A stretch of 27,196 nucleotides of DNA, taken from NCBI GenBank assembly GCA_002453275.1, contig DKGN01000204.1, positions 1 to 27,196 of the forward strand, in the 5' to 3' direction. A program made the translations under genes and the position numbers. Positions 8,480 through 15,124 of this stretch are shown here, piece after piece; the first letter of the stretch is position 1; each line of letters opens with the position of its first letter. Below the pieces are notes generated by a model that was not told the DNA's origin, did not search any database, and saw only the letters and a list, made by a program, of their open reading frames with translations. This DNA comes from Caryophanales bacterium UBA6769 (lineage in GTDB: Bacteria > Bacillota > Bacilli > Bacillales > UBA6769).

Positions 8480-8507
8480 AAACGACAGTTCTGTCGTTTT
8501 TATTTTT
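8478..8507 (+). terminator. Terminator after murA
   Basis: AAAAACGACA and TGTCGTTTTT form a perfect 10-bp stem around a GTTC loop (8478-8501), continued by the T-rich TATTTTT. The AT-rich base makes it potentially bidirectional. Confidence 0.85.
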
Positions 8508-8577
8508 GTTCTAATAGCTCGTCCATCCCCATAACTATATAAGAGCACGGTACAAATTGGGGGGGAGCGCAGCACAG

Positions 8578-9567
8578 ATGAAAAAAATTCTTCTCTATCT
8601 CTCTTTATTGACATTGCTCGTTACATTTATACCTTCCATTATCGTCCTTCCATTTTCAACTTCAGAACGAGAAACTAAAATTGAAAACGAGACAATCCAA
8701 GACCAAACAGATCAATTTATTGTTCCTGTTTATCGAACAGGCGAACAGCAAGTAGAGAAGGTACCGATTGAACGTTACGTTGCTGGAGTCCTCTCATCGG
8801 AAATGCCAGCAAATTTTGAAATTGAAGCATTAAAAGCACAGGCGATGGCAGCACGAACGTATATCGTAAAACAATTACTTTCTCCACCTGAAATAAGCTT
8901 ACCAGAAGGAGCTGCCGTTACAGACACTGTTCACCACCAAGTGTTTCGCAATGAAGACGAGCTACGTACATTATGGGGCAAAGATTTCAAATGGAAATAT
9001 GAACGGATTATAAAAGCAGTTAAGGAAACAGAAGGACAAATTTTAGCATATGAAGGTGAACCGATTACGGCTTCTTTTTTTTCAACGAGTAACGGGTATA
9101 CAGAGAACTCCGAAGACTATTGGGAAAATGAATTGCCCTATTTAAAAAGTGTCGAAAGCCCATGGGATAAAAACTCACCAAAATTCACGACGAAACAAAC
9201 AATGTCTGTTAAAGAGTTCGCTGAAAAGCTAACGATCGACGTTCCACAGCAAAAAAACATTGCCAAAGTGATTGAACGAACAGCAGGGAATCGCATTGCA
9301 AAAGTAGAAATCGGCGGCAAAACATTTACAGGGCGTGACGTAAGGGAAGCACTTGAATTAAATTCATCAGATTTTACGATCGCTCGAAACGGAAATACAA
9401 TCGAAATTCAAACAAAAGGATACGGTCACGGAGTTGGCATGAGTCAATATGGAGCAAATGGCATGGCGCAAAAAGGCAAAAATGCTGAAGAAATCGTCCA
9501 ATATTTTTATAAAGATATTGATGTAACGACTGTTGAATCATTTGAAAGCAAATTAGCAAAACAATGA
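8578..9567 (+). CDS. spoIID: Stage II sporulation protein D (lytic transglycosylase)
   Basis: SpoIID is a membrane-anchored lytic transglycosylase of the mother cell. With SpoIIM and SpoIIP it trims septal peptidoglycan to drive engulfment. The 329-residue product has one N-terminal membrane anchor (about residues 4-26) and then the SpoIID domain. The catalytic Glu sits in VLSSEMP (E75, the counterpart of B. subtilis E88), followed by ALKAQAMAARTY. The C-terminal GYGHGVGMSQYGANGMA motif is also present. I chose ATG 8578, which has GGGGGAG (8561-8567) 10 nt upstream; an in-frame TTG at 8557 lies before this site. The gene is expected to be sigma-E dependent, but I could not place a convincing promoter. 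Confidence 0.95.
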   Translation: MKKILLYLSLLTLLVTFIPSIIVLPFSTSERETKIENETIQDQTDQFIVPVYRTGEQQVEKVPIERYVAGVLSSEMPANFEIEALKAQAMAARTYIVKQLLSPPEISLPEGAAVTDTVHHQVFRNEDELRTLWGKDFKWKYERIIKAVKETEGQILAYEGEPITASFFSTSNGYTENSEDYWENELPYLKSVESPWDKNSPKFTTKQTMSVKEFAEKLTIDVPQQKNIAKVIERTAGNRIAKVEIGGKTFTGRDVREALELNSSDFTIARNGNTIEIQTKGYGHGVGMSQYGANGMAQKGKNAEEIVQYFYKDIDVTTVESFESKLAKQ

Positions 9568-9625
9568 AAAACTTGCGAAAAATCATAAAAAACTAGTAAA
9601 AACGTAACAATTTTTACCAATAAAG

Positions 9626-9655
9626 GTATAGAAACCCGGGAATCTGATCAGAATG
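9626..9655 (+). promoter_or_regulatory. Possible sigma-F promoter of spoIIQ
   Basis: GTATA (9626-9630), a 15-nt spacer and GATCAGAATG (9646-9655) match the invariant positions of the sigma-F consensus (GYWTA-15-GnnnAnAnT). A weakness is that transcription would start only a few bases before the ribosome binding site at 9662. A 7-bp A/T hairpin (9596-9617) lies just upstream. Confidence 0.35.
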
Positions 9656-9673
9656 GTTCCTGAGGTGATAATA

Positions 9674-10519
9674 ATGAATGATGATAAAAAATCTCATCTT
9701 CACAAAGAAGGACCTTCAAAGTTTCAAAAGCTACTCCGCAAACGGTGGTTTTATCCAGCGCTATATTTAGGAGTTGCAGCTATTGTCATTGCTTCTGTAC
9801 TTTGGATGCAAACGGGCACGAAAGTCGCTGACAACGATCGGGATGAAACCGCGCATAATTACGATGAAGAAGCAGTTCCAACTGCTCAGCAGCAAGAAGT
9901 ATTTGTTGAACCAGTACTAGCAAAGGACGTTGAAGTGAAAACACCATTTTATGATGCAGAAGCTTCAGCTGAAGACCAAGAATCTGCCCTCGTATTTTAT
10001 AATAACAAATACCATCAAAATCAAGGAATTAACTATGCATTAAAAAGCGGGGAAGCATTTGATGTGACAGCATCATTAAGTGGAACAGTCACGAAAGCGG
10101 AGAAGGATGCATTGCTCGGACACGTCGTTGAGCTTAAGCATAGCAATGGCGTCACAACCGTGTATCATAGCTTAGCGAATCTCAATGTTAAAGAAGGCGA
10201 CAAAGTGGAACAAGGTGATGTCCTTGGTGAAGCAGGCAAAAGTTCATTTAACAAAGATGCAGGCATCCACGCTCACTTTGAAATTCGCAAAGATGGTGTA
10301 GCAGTCAATCCACTCGACTATTTCGGTAAATCAGCAACTTCTATCCCAGATCGGGAAGAAGCTGAAAAGAAAGAAGCCGAAAAACGAGAAGCTGAACAGC
10401 AGGAAGCCACAGAAAATGAAGAGCGAGAAGCTGAACAGCAAGAAGATGTAAAAACAGACAGTGACGAAGAAAACGAAGCAAAACAAAAAGATGCAACAAG
10501 ATCAATGACGAACGCATAA
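9674..10519 (+). CDS. spoIIQ: Stage II sporulation protein Q (degenerate M23 domain)
   Basis: SpoIIQ is made in the forespore and forms the SpoIIQ-SpoIIIAH channel or zipper across the two membranes during engulfment. The 281-residue protein has one membrane segment (about 27-46), an M23/LytM domain (about 105-220) and an acidic low-complexity tail (226-281). The SASLSGTV and HAHFEIRKDGVA stretches closely resemble B. subtilis SpoIIQ. The metal site is broken: the HxxxD motif reads N116-QGI-N120, although H199 and H201 of the HxH motif remain. The role is therefore probably structural. ATG 9674 has GAGGTGA at 9662-9668; the upstream in-frame ATG 9653 has no such site. Confidence 0.93.
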   Translation: MNDDKKSHLHKEGPSKFQKLLRKRWFYPALYLGVAAIVIASVLWMQTGTKVADNDRDETAHNYDEEAVPTAQQQEVFVEPVLAKDVEVKTPFYDAEASAEDQESALVFYNNKYHQNQGINYALKSGEAFDVTASLSGTVTKAEKDALLGHVVELKHSNGVTTVYHSLANLNVKEGDKVEQGDVLGEAGKSSFNKDAGIHAHFEIRKDGVAVNPLDYFGKSATSIPDREEAEKKEAEKREAEQQEATENEEREAEQQEDVKTDSDEENEAKQKDATRSMTNA

Positions 10520-10549
10520 CAGCTTTGGCTACCCAAGGCTGTTTTTTTT
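10518..10549 (+). terminator. Terminator after spoIIQ
   Basis: AACAGCTTTGG (10518-10528) pairs with CCAAGGCTGTT (10533-10543) over 11 positions, including one G-T pair. The loop is CTAC and a run of T residues reaches 10549. The stem begins inside the spoIIQ stop codon. A weaker stem, ACAATGC with GCATTGT, lies at about 10602-10620. Confidence 0.9.
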
Positions 10550-10667
10550 ATTTAAAAGTAAACATAACAATTCCTTCAAACTTTTTTATAGAAAAGAAGC
10601 GACAATGCAAAAGGCATTGTTGTCTTCATTTTACACTCCCATTTAAAATAAAAATAAAGAAAAACTC

Positions 10668-10696
10668 TTGTCCCTCTTGACTATTTGGTATATAAC
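10668..10696 (+). promoter_or_regulatory. Possible promoter upstream of spoIIID
   Basis: TTGTCC (10668-10673), a 17-nt spacer and TATAAC (10691-10696) form a sigma-A-like promoter. The overlapping GGTATATAA (10687-10695), followed by CAATAATAA near 10705, could instead be an imperfect sigma-E promoter, which is what spoIIID uses in B. subtilis. The two readings cannot be separated here. Confidence 0.3.
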
Positions 10697-10751
10697 CGTC
10701 TGTTCAATAATAAAATGTTACAAATCAGGTCATTGAGGGGCAGAGGTGAGA

Positions 10752-10862
10752 ATGTGGTTCGCTGCGAAGAAGTAAGCTCATTGCAAAGATGATGACTTTT
10801 ACTACACTATCTTCGAACAGCATCACGGTAGTCTCATTTCGCATCTCTTACATCCAAGTTAG
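10752..10862 (+). pseudogene. usd: usd-like leader ORF of spoIIID with an in-frame stop
   Basis: B. subtilis spoIIID is known to need translation of a short upstream ORF, usd, which opens a stem-loop covering the spoIIID ribosome binding site. Here ATG 10752, behind GAGGGGCAGAGGTGAGA, reads MWFAAKK and then meets TAA at codon 8 (10773-10775). The same frame is then open for 28 more codons, including KDDDFYYTIF, up to TAG 10860-10862, which touches the spoIIID ribosome binding site. Total span is 36 codons plus stop. This looks like a broken usd or a seven-residue leader peptide. Another start in a different frame, GTG 10754, ends at TGA 10790-10792 overlapping ATG 10789. The assignment is by position and architecture. 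Confidence 0.5.
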
Positions 10863-10870
10863 GGAGGCGA
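10839..10870 (+). promoter_or_regulatory. Stem-loop covering the spoIIID ribosome binding site
   Basis: TCGCATCTCT (10839-10848) can pair with AGGGAGGCGA (10861-10870), leaving one A-G mismatch and one G-T pair around a 12-nt loop. The right arm is the spoIIID ribosome binding site itself (AGGGAGG, 10861-10867). The layout agrees with the usd-dependent mechanism described for B. subtilis. Confidence 0.6.
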
Positions 10871-10875
10871 GTGGT

Positions 10876-11154
10876 GTGCACGATTACATCAAAGAGCGTA
10901 CCATCAAGATAGGAAAGTACATCGTGGAGACGAGAAAAACCGTAAGAGTCATCGCCAAAGAATTTGGAGTTTCAAAAAGCACAGTACACAAAGATTTGAC
11001 AGAACGATTGCCAACGATTAATCCAGAGTTGGCCGTCCAAGTATCAGAAATCCTCGACTACCACAAATCTGTAAGACATTTACGAGGGGGTGAAGCGACC
11101 CGGCTAAAATACAAAAAGGGTGAAAGCACAGCAGATAAAGAATCAATTAAGTAA
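10876..11154 (+). CDS. spoIIID: Sporulation transcription factor SpoIIID
   Basis: SpoIIID is a small DNA-binding protein of the mother cell that activates or represses many sigma-E and sigma-K genes. The 92-residue product is nearly identical in its first 80 residues to B. subtilis SpoIIID. Its helix-turn-helix is about residues 23-44 (VRVIAKEFGVSKSTVHKDL), followed by the basic RHLRGGEATRLKYKK segment. GTG 10876 is chosen because AGGGAGG (10861-10867) lies 8 nt upstream and the known protein begins here. The frame is open upstream to ATG 10789, but that extension is not part of the family. A leader stem probably controls translation. Confidence 0.97.
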   Translation: MHDYIKERTIKIGKYIVETRKTVRVIAKEFGVSKSTVHKDLTERLPTINPELAVQVSEILDYHKSVRHLRGGEATRLKYKKGESTADKESIK

Positions 11155-11181
11155 ATTGAAAATTCGTCATTTAGACAAAAG

Positions 11182-11244
11182 TCCGCCGTTCTGACATGCA
11201 ACGTGACAGCTGCATCGGTAATGGCGGAATTTTATATTTTTTAA
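11182..11244 (+). terminator. Probable terminator after spoIIID
   Basis: TCCGCC (11182-11187) pairs with GGCGGA (11223-11228) around an inner hairpin (11191-11209, CTG-A-CATG with CGTG-A-CAG, loop CAA). The T-rich ATTTTATATTTTTT follows. The stem is branched, so termination is likely but not certain. Confidence 0.55.
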
Positions 11245-11261
11245 ATCTTTTAAAAGTCCAA

Positions 11262-11290
11262 CTATCCTCACTTCAAGTTTATGCTATAAT
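11262..11290 (+). promoter_or_regulatory. Extended -10 promoter of mbl
   Basis: TGCTATAAT (11282-11290) is a perfect extended -10 element. The -35 position 17 nt upstream (11262-11267, CTATCC) is poor, as extended -10 promoters tolerate. Transcription would start near 11297 and give a leader of about 120 nt before mbl. Confidence 0.65.
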
Positions 11291-11316
11291 GTAAGAATGG
11301 ATAAATAGTATCTTAT

Positions 11317-11334
11317 CTCCTAACACTTTAGGAG
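11317..11334 (+). promoter_or_regulatory. Hairpin hiding the leader-ORF ribosome binding site
   Basis: CTCCTAA (11317-11323) and TTAGGAG (11328-11334) form a perfect 7-bp stem with a CACT loop. The right arm is the ribosome binding site of the leader ORF at 11343. A second small stem, GTGTG-AAAGA-CACAC (11341-11355), covers that ORF's start codon. Confidence 0.6.
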
Positions 11335-11342
11335 TGGATTGT

Positions 11343-11402
11343 GTGAAAGACACACTGTGGAGATACATCGTGATGATGTTGATACGTAAAGTGATTTTGT
11401 AG
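11343..11402 (+). CDS. Short leader ORF upstream of mbl
   Basis: A 19-residue ORF, MKDTLWRYIVMMLIRKVIL, starts with GTG 11343. TAGGAG (11329-11334) stands 8 nt upstream, the optimal spacing. Its TAG stop (11400-11402) overlaps the mbl ribosome binding site (AGGGAGG, 11401-11407), so a terminating ribosome would lie directly on that site and could re-initiate at mbl. The peptide is hydrophobic with basic residues, suggesting membrane association. I do not recognise it. It could be a coupling leader, a real small membrane peptide, or chance. Confidence 0.5.
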   Translation: MKDTLWRYIVMMLIRKVIL

Positions 11403-11417
11403 GGAGGAAATTGAAGG

Positions 11418-12419
11418 ATGCTGTCACGAGATATCGGAATTGACTTAGGAACGGCCAACGTTGTCGTATATGTCAAAGGCAGAGGGATCGTTCTTGATGA
11501 ACCGTCAATCGTTGCTATTGATACATCGACAGGGAAAGCGCTTGAAGTTGGAGAAGAAGCATATCGAATGATCGGTCGAACTCCAGGAAATATTGTTGCC
11601 ATTCGCCCGTTAAAAGAAGGCGTCATTGCAGACTTTGATATTACAGAGATGATGTTAAAGCACTTTTTAGATAAAATTAATGTAAAAGGTTTTTTGGCAA
11701 AACCGAGAATTTTAATCTGTGTGCCAACGAACATTACATCAGTTGAGAAAAAAGCAATAAAAGAAGCGGCTGAAAAAAGTGGCGGGAAGCAAGTGTTTTT
11801 CGAAGAAGAACCAAAAGTAGCCGCAATTGGTGCTGGTATGGAAATTTTCCAACCGAGTGGAAACATGGTAATCGATATCGGTGGAGGAACGACAGACGTT
11901 GCTGTTCTTTCAATGGGTGATATCGTTACATCGACTTCAATTAAAATGGCAGGGGACAAATTTGACCAAGCCATTCTCGATTTTATAAAGAAAAAATATA
12001 AATTGCTTATCGGTGAACGAACAGCTGAAGATATTAAAGTGAACGTTGCGACAGTATTTCCAGGTGCTCGAGATGAGGAAATTGAGATTCGTGGACGGGA
12101 TATGGTATCTGGATTACCACGAACGATTACCGTAAACTCCGAGGAAGTTAGACAATCATTGGAAGAACCGGTCTCACACCTCATTCAAGCAGCGAAAACA
12201 GTGCTTGAGCAAACACCACCAGAATTATCAGCAGATATTATCGATCGTGGGGTTATTTTAACAGGTGGAGGCGCCCTGTTGCACGGAATGGAACAACTCT
12301 TCTCTGAAGAATTGAAAGTGCCTGTCATCGTTGCAGAAGAGCCGATGAGTTGTGTAGCTAACGGAACAGGCTTAATGCTAGAGCATATAGACAGAATCGC
12401 AAAGCGTAAATTTATTTAA
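11418..12419 (+). CDS. mbl: Rod-shape protein Mbl (MreB-like actin)
   Basis: Mbl is a bacterial actin that forms membrane-associated filaments guiding lateral wall synthesis in Bacillus. The 333-residue protein has the actin-fold phosphate loops: IGIDLGTANVVVYV (about residues 6-19), the conserved EEEPKVAAIGAGMEI and DIGGGTTDVAVLS (about 155-167), and the C-terminal TGGGALLHGM adenosine motif. It resembles B. subtilis Mbl more than MreB, and its position between spoIIID and flhO supports mbl. ATG 11418 follows AGGGAGG at 11401-11407, 10 nt away. Its own promoter and leader structures lie upstream. Confidence 0.95.
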   Translation: MLSRDIGIDLGTANVVVYVKGRGIVLDEPSIVAIDTSTGKALEVGEEAYRMIGRTPGNIVAIRPLKEGVIADFDITEMMLKHFLDKINVKGFLAKPRILICVPTNITSVEKKAIKEAAEKSGGKQVFFEEEPKVAAIGAGMEIFQPSGNMVIDIGGGTTDVAVLSMGDIVTSTSIKMAGDKFDQAILDFIKKKYKLLIGERTAEDIKVNVATVFPGARDEEIEIRGRDMVSGLPRTITVNSEEVRQSLEEPVSHLIQAAKTVLEQTPPELSADIIDRGVILTGGGALLHGMEQLFSEELKVPVIVAEEPMSCVANGTGLMLEHIDRIAKRKFI

Positions 12420-12443
12420 TGTGACAATAAAGGGGGAAACAAC

Positions 12444-13226
12444 ATGCTTAGAGGTTTGTATACGGCGGCATCAGGTATGATCTCACAGCAACGTCGTCAA
12501 GAAATGTTAACGAACAATATGACGAATGCGAGTACACCAGGGTATAAAGCTGATCAAGCATCGTTACGAACGTTTCCACAGATGCTGTTGGCTAATTTAT
12601 CGAATACATATGAGAACTCGACAAATGAACTTGCAACAGGCGTCTACTTACAAGAGACGGTTCCGAACTTTTTACAAGGGAGCTTACTTGAGACGAATCA
12701 TTCGACCGACATTGCGCTTATTGACGGTAACTTACCCGAAAATAGCACCCTTTTATTTGCTGTGCAAACAGAAAATGGGCAACGCTTTACACGCAATGGG
12801 AATTTCACACGTGATAACGAAGGCCGACTTGTTACACGTCAAGGGATGCCAGTCCTAGACACGAATGGCAACCAAATCTTTTTGCAATCTGAACAATTTG
12901 AAGTACGCCAAGACGGAACAATCGTAGAAAATGGTGCAACGATTGCGCAGCTTGAAGTCATGTTCATTCAAAACGCGAACAACCTCGTGAAAGAAGGGAA
13001 TGGACTTCTTCGTCTTGAGAATGACCAACCGGTTACTGCTGTTGGCAACCCGAATGTGACGTACCAACTACAACAAGGCTTTGTTGAGCGTTCGAACGTA
13101 GATTTACAACAGACGATGACTGAAATGCTAAGTGCGTATCGCACGTTTGAAGCGAATCAAAAAGTCTTACAAACATATGATCAAAGTCTCGATAAGGCAG
13201 TCAATCAAGTCGGACGAATTGGCTAA
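12444..13226 (+). CDS. flhO: Flagellar rod protein FlhO (FlgG family)
   Basis: FlhO is a distal-rod component of the flagellar basal body. The 260-residue product has the FlgG-type N-terminal region (LRGLYTAASGMISQQRRQEMLTNN-type, about residues 2-25) with NASTPGYKAD, a central variable beta domain, and the C-terminal helix region (VERSNVDLQQTMTEMLSAYR through the final KAVNQVGRI). It lacks a signal peptide, as expected for a type III-exported rod protein. ATG 12444 is preceded by AAAGGGGGAAA. It is 24 nt from mbl and 17 nt from flhP, so it probably shares their transcript. Confidence 0.9.
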   Translation: MLRGLYTAASGMISQQRRQEMLTNNMTNASTPGYKADQASLRTFPQMLLANLSNTYENSTNELATGVYLQETVPNFLQGSLLETNHSTDIALIDGNLPENSTLLFAVQTENGQRFTRNGNFTRDNEGRLVTRQGMPVLDTNGNQIFLQSEQFEVRQDGTIVENGATIAQLEVMFIQNANNLVKEGNGLLRLENDQPVTAVGNPNVTYQLQQGFVERSNVDLQQTMTEMLSAYRTFEANQKVLQTYDQSLDKAVNQVGRIG

Positions 13227-13243
13227 ATAAGGAGGTAGAAGCC

Positions 13244-14053
13244 TTGAACCGCTCTATGATTTCAGCATCCGTTACACTTGGACAATTACAGCACAAGCTT
13301 GATAACGTGGCGAACAACCTAGCGAATGTGAATACGACGGGTTATAAACGACGTGACATATCCTTTTCTGACTTGCTCGTTCAACAAATGAACAACGTTC
13401 CAAATCGATCCCCACATCCTGCACGTTTAACACCGATGGGCATCCGTTCTGGCACTGGGGCATCCGTTGCTGGTACAACGTTACGTCTTGAGCAAGGAAC
13501 GATTAAGCAGACGGAAAGAATGCTCGACGTAGCTCTCACTGAACCAGCGTACTTCTTTCAAGTTTTACATAACGGAGAAACAGAATATACGCGCGATGGT
13601 GCTTTTTACTTAACGGAATCCAGACCAGGCTACTTGAACATCGTGACAGGTGACGGAGCTCATGTACTTGGAACGAATGGTCCGCTTGAAATTCCAGCGA
13701 ATTACAAAAATGTCACAATCGCAAGTAACGGTAGCGTTGAAGTCACATTGCAAAACGATGCGACGATAAATGTTGGTCAATTGTTGCTCGCAAACGTGCA
13801 TAATCCGCAATACTTACAAGCCGTTGGAAACAATCGATTTGCTGGTCCAAATGAAGCGGGAATTGCACTTGCAGACGTATTACAAACAATAAATAATGTT
13901 GATGTCGTGGCACAGGGAGCGCTTGAAATGTCAAACGTTGACATGGCGACAGAAATGACGAGCATGATTGAAATGCAACGTCATTTCCAATTAGGTGCAC
14001 GCTCTCTCACGATTTCTGATGAAATGATGGGGCTTGTCAACCGAATTCGTTAA
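13244..14053 (+). CDS. flhP: Flagellar rod protein FlhP (FlgG family)
   Basis: FlhP is the partner of FlhO in the distal flagellar rod. The 269-residue protein has the FlgG-type ends: N-terminal LGQLQHKLDNVANNLANVNT with TTGYKR (about residues 12-36), and C-terminal SNVDMATEMTSMIEMQRHFQ. TTG 13244 is the start, with AAGGAGGT (13229-13236) 7 nt upstream. The flhO-flhP pair after mbl is conserved in Bacillus. Secretion through the flagellar type III system is inferred from the family. Confidence 0.9.
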   Translation: MNRSMISASVTLGQLQHKLDNVANNLANVNTTGYKRRDISFSDLLVQQMNNVPNRSPHPARLTPMGIRSGTGASVAGTTLRLEQGTIKQTERMLDVALTEPAYFFQVLHNGETEYTRDGAFYLTESRPGYLNIVTGDGAHVLGTNGPLEIPANYKNVTIASNGSVEVTLQNDATINVGQLLLANVHNPQYLQAVGNNRFAGPNEAGIALADVLQTINNVDVVAQGALEMSNVDMATEMTSMIEMQRHFQLGARSLTISDEMMGLVNRIR

Positions 14054-14082
14054 GAAACAAGCACAAAAATTGGAGAATCGAC

Positions 14083-14328
14083 ATGGATGCTTCCACACAA
14101 AAACAGCACACAAATGACGAGCAATCGTCAAAACGACAAAACCGTAAAAAGGCAAGAGTTCGACTCATTCCAATTTGGTTACGGTTACTTATCGTCCTTG
14201 CTTTACTTATTCTCTCTCTCATCGTCGGAGCTATGATCGGCTATGGAGTCTTGGGCGATGGGAAGGCATTAGACGTTCTCAAAAAAAGCACGTGGCAACA
14301 TATCGTCGACATTGTCGTCGGAGATTGA
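14083..14328 (+). CDS. Small basic single-pass membrane protein (EpuA type)
   Basis: The 81-residue protein has a polar, K/R/Q-rich N-terminus (1-29), one strong membrane segment (about 33-56, RLLIVLALLILSLIVGAMIG) and a short outer tail. The layout and the GYGVLGDG region resemble the EpuA-like family. Many Bacillus genomes label this family 'DNA-directed RNA polymerase subunit beta', a name that does not imply polymerase function. ATG 14083 has GGAG (14072-14075) 7 nt upstream. It sits 17 nt before fabZ and probably shares its transcript. Confidence 0.7.
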   Translation: MDASTQKQHTNDEQSSKRQNRKKARVRLIPIWLRLLIVLALLILSLIVGAMIGYGVLGDGKALDVLKKSTWQHIVDIVVGD

Positions 14329-14344
14329 TGAAAGGAAGTTACAA

Positions 14345-14779
14345 ATGCTTGATATAAATGAAATAAAAGCTATATTACCACACCGTTATCCTTTTTTACT
14401 CGTCGATCGAATCCTTGAACTTGAAGAAGGAAAGAAAGCAATCGGAATCAAAAATGTCACAGCAAATGAAGAATTTTTTAACGGACACTTTCCTGATTAT
14501 CCTGTCATGCCAGGCGTGCTTATCGTAGAGGCACTTGCCCAAGTTGGCGGCGTTGCAATGCTCAAGAAAAAAGAAAATGAAGGTCGCCTTGCTCTTTTCG
14601 CAGGTATTGATAAATGCCGATTTAAAAAGCAAGTAAAGCCAGGAGACCAATTGAAACTTGAAGTTGAAATTTTACGTCTAAGAGGCTCAATTGGTAAAGG
14701 GAAAGGCGTCGCTACCGTTGATGGTGAGCTCGTTTGTGAAACAGAGATTATGTTTGCTATAGGAGATCAGGCAAAATAA
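14345..14779 (+). CDS. fabZ: 3-hydroxyacyl-[ACP] dehydratase FabZ
   Basis: FabZ removes water from 3-hydroxyacyl-ACP to give trans-2-enoyl-ACP in type II fatty acid synthesis, in the cytoplasm. The 144-residue protein has the hotdog fold with HRYPFLLVDR (13-22), the catalytic His in FNGHFPDYPVMPG (H48), the acidic catalytic residue in VEALAQVGG (E62), and FAGIDKCRFKKQVKPGD. I chose ATG 14345 (MLDINEIKAILPHRYP), as in B. subtilis, with AAAGGAAG (14331-14338) upstream. An in-frame ATG at 14312 would overlap the preceding gene. Confidence 0.97.
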   Translation: MLDINEIKAILPHRYPFLLVDRILELEEGKKAIGIKNVTANEEFFNGHFPDYPVMPGVLIVEALAQVGGVAMLKKKENEGRLALFAGIDKCRFKKQVKPGDQLKLEVEILRLRGSIGKGKGVATVDGELVCETEIMFAIGDQAK

Positions 14780-14789
14780 AACAGAGATG

Positions 14790-14844
14790 AAAACCTTTTT
14801 CTTGGGAAAGCTAAACGCAACAAACCCTAAGAAGGAGGTTTTTT
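14790..14844 (+). terminator. Terminator-like hairpin whose right arm is the next gene's ribosome binding site
   Basis: AAAACCTTTTTCTTGGG (14790-14806) pairs with CCCTAAGAAGGAGGTTTT (14825-14842) over 17 pairs, two of them G-T, with one bulged T. Six T residues (14839-14844) end the structure. It resembles an intrinsic terminator for fabZ, but its right arm is also AAGGAGGT, the ribosome binding site of the lipoprotein gene starting at 14845. It may therefore terminate or hide that site. Confidence 0.65.
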
Positions 14845-15114
14845 ATGATGATTCGTTCATTACGAATGAGCTTGTACATGCTCGCAAGCGTTATGCTTCT
14901 TTTTGGATGTAACGATACGATGGACAATCCTGAGACAAATCGAGAGGAAATGGAGGAAAATAACGTAAATGAAGCGGACGACATGAAAATGGACGATGAG
15001 ATGGATGAAAGCATGATCGACCGTGTCGATGAAGATAGTCTCAACGATGATGGCATTAATGGCAATCATCCGTTTGATTTAAATGAGGACGGTAAACTGA
15101 ATCTGCAAAAGTAA
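14845..15114 (+). CDS. Small acidic lipoprotein
   Basis: This 89-residue secreted lipoprotein has a signal peptide with lipobox LLFGC, so the mature protein begins at Cys22. The mature part is very rich in D, E, N and M. Near its end are two loops resembling EF-hand calcium sites: LNDDGINGN (about 66-74) and DLNEDGKLN (about 78-86). Both have the DG pattern, but the usual Glu at position 12 is absent. ATG 14845 or 14848 may be the start; AAGGAGGT (14832-14839) lies 5 or 8 nt upstream. I do not recognise a named family. Calcium binding is inferred only from the loops. Confidence 0.75.
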   Translation: MMIRSLRMSLYMLASVMLLFGCNDTMDNPETNREEMEENNVNEADDMKMDDEMDESMIDRVDEDSLNDDGINGNHPFDLNEDGKLNLQK

Positions 15115-15124
15115 AGTAAAGTTT

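Noticed and set aside
9596..9617. A/T-rich hairpin after spoIID as terminator
   Set aside because: The stem GTAAAAA/TTTTTAC is short and no T-run follows, so I did not call a terminator.
10789..10875. A 29-residue N-terminal extension of SpoIIID in the same frame
   Set aside because: The known protein starts at GTG 10876, which has its own ribosome binding site. ATG 10789 has none. The frame may still matter for leader control, as noted in the finding.
11279..12184. A 301-codon open frame on the minus strand opposite mbl
   Set aside because: It is the complement of a strongly conserved mbl reading frame, has no ribosome binding site and its product is low-complexity. Such antisense frames arise from codon use.
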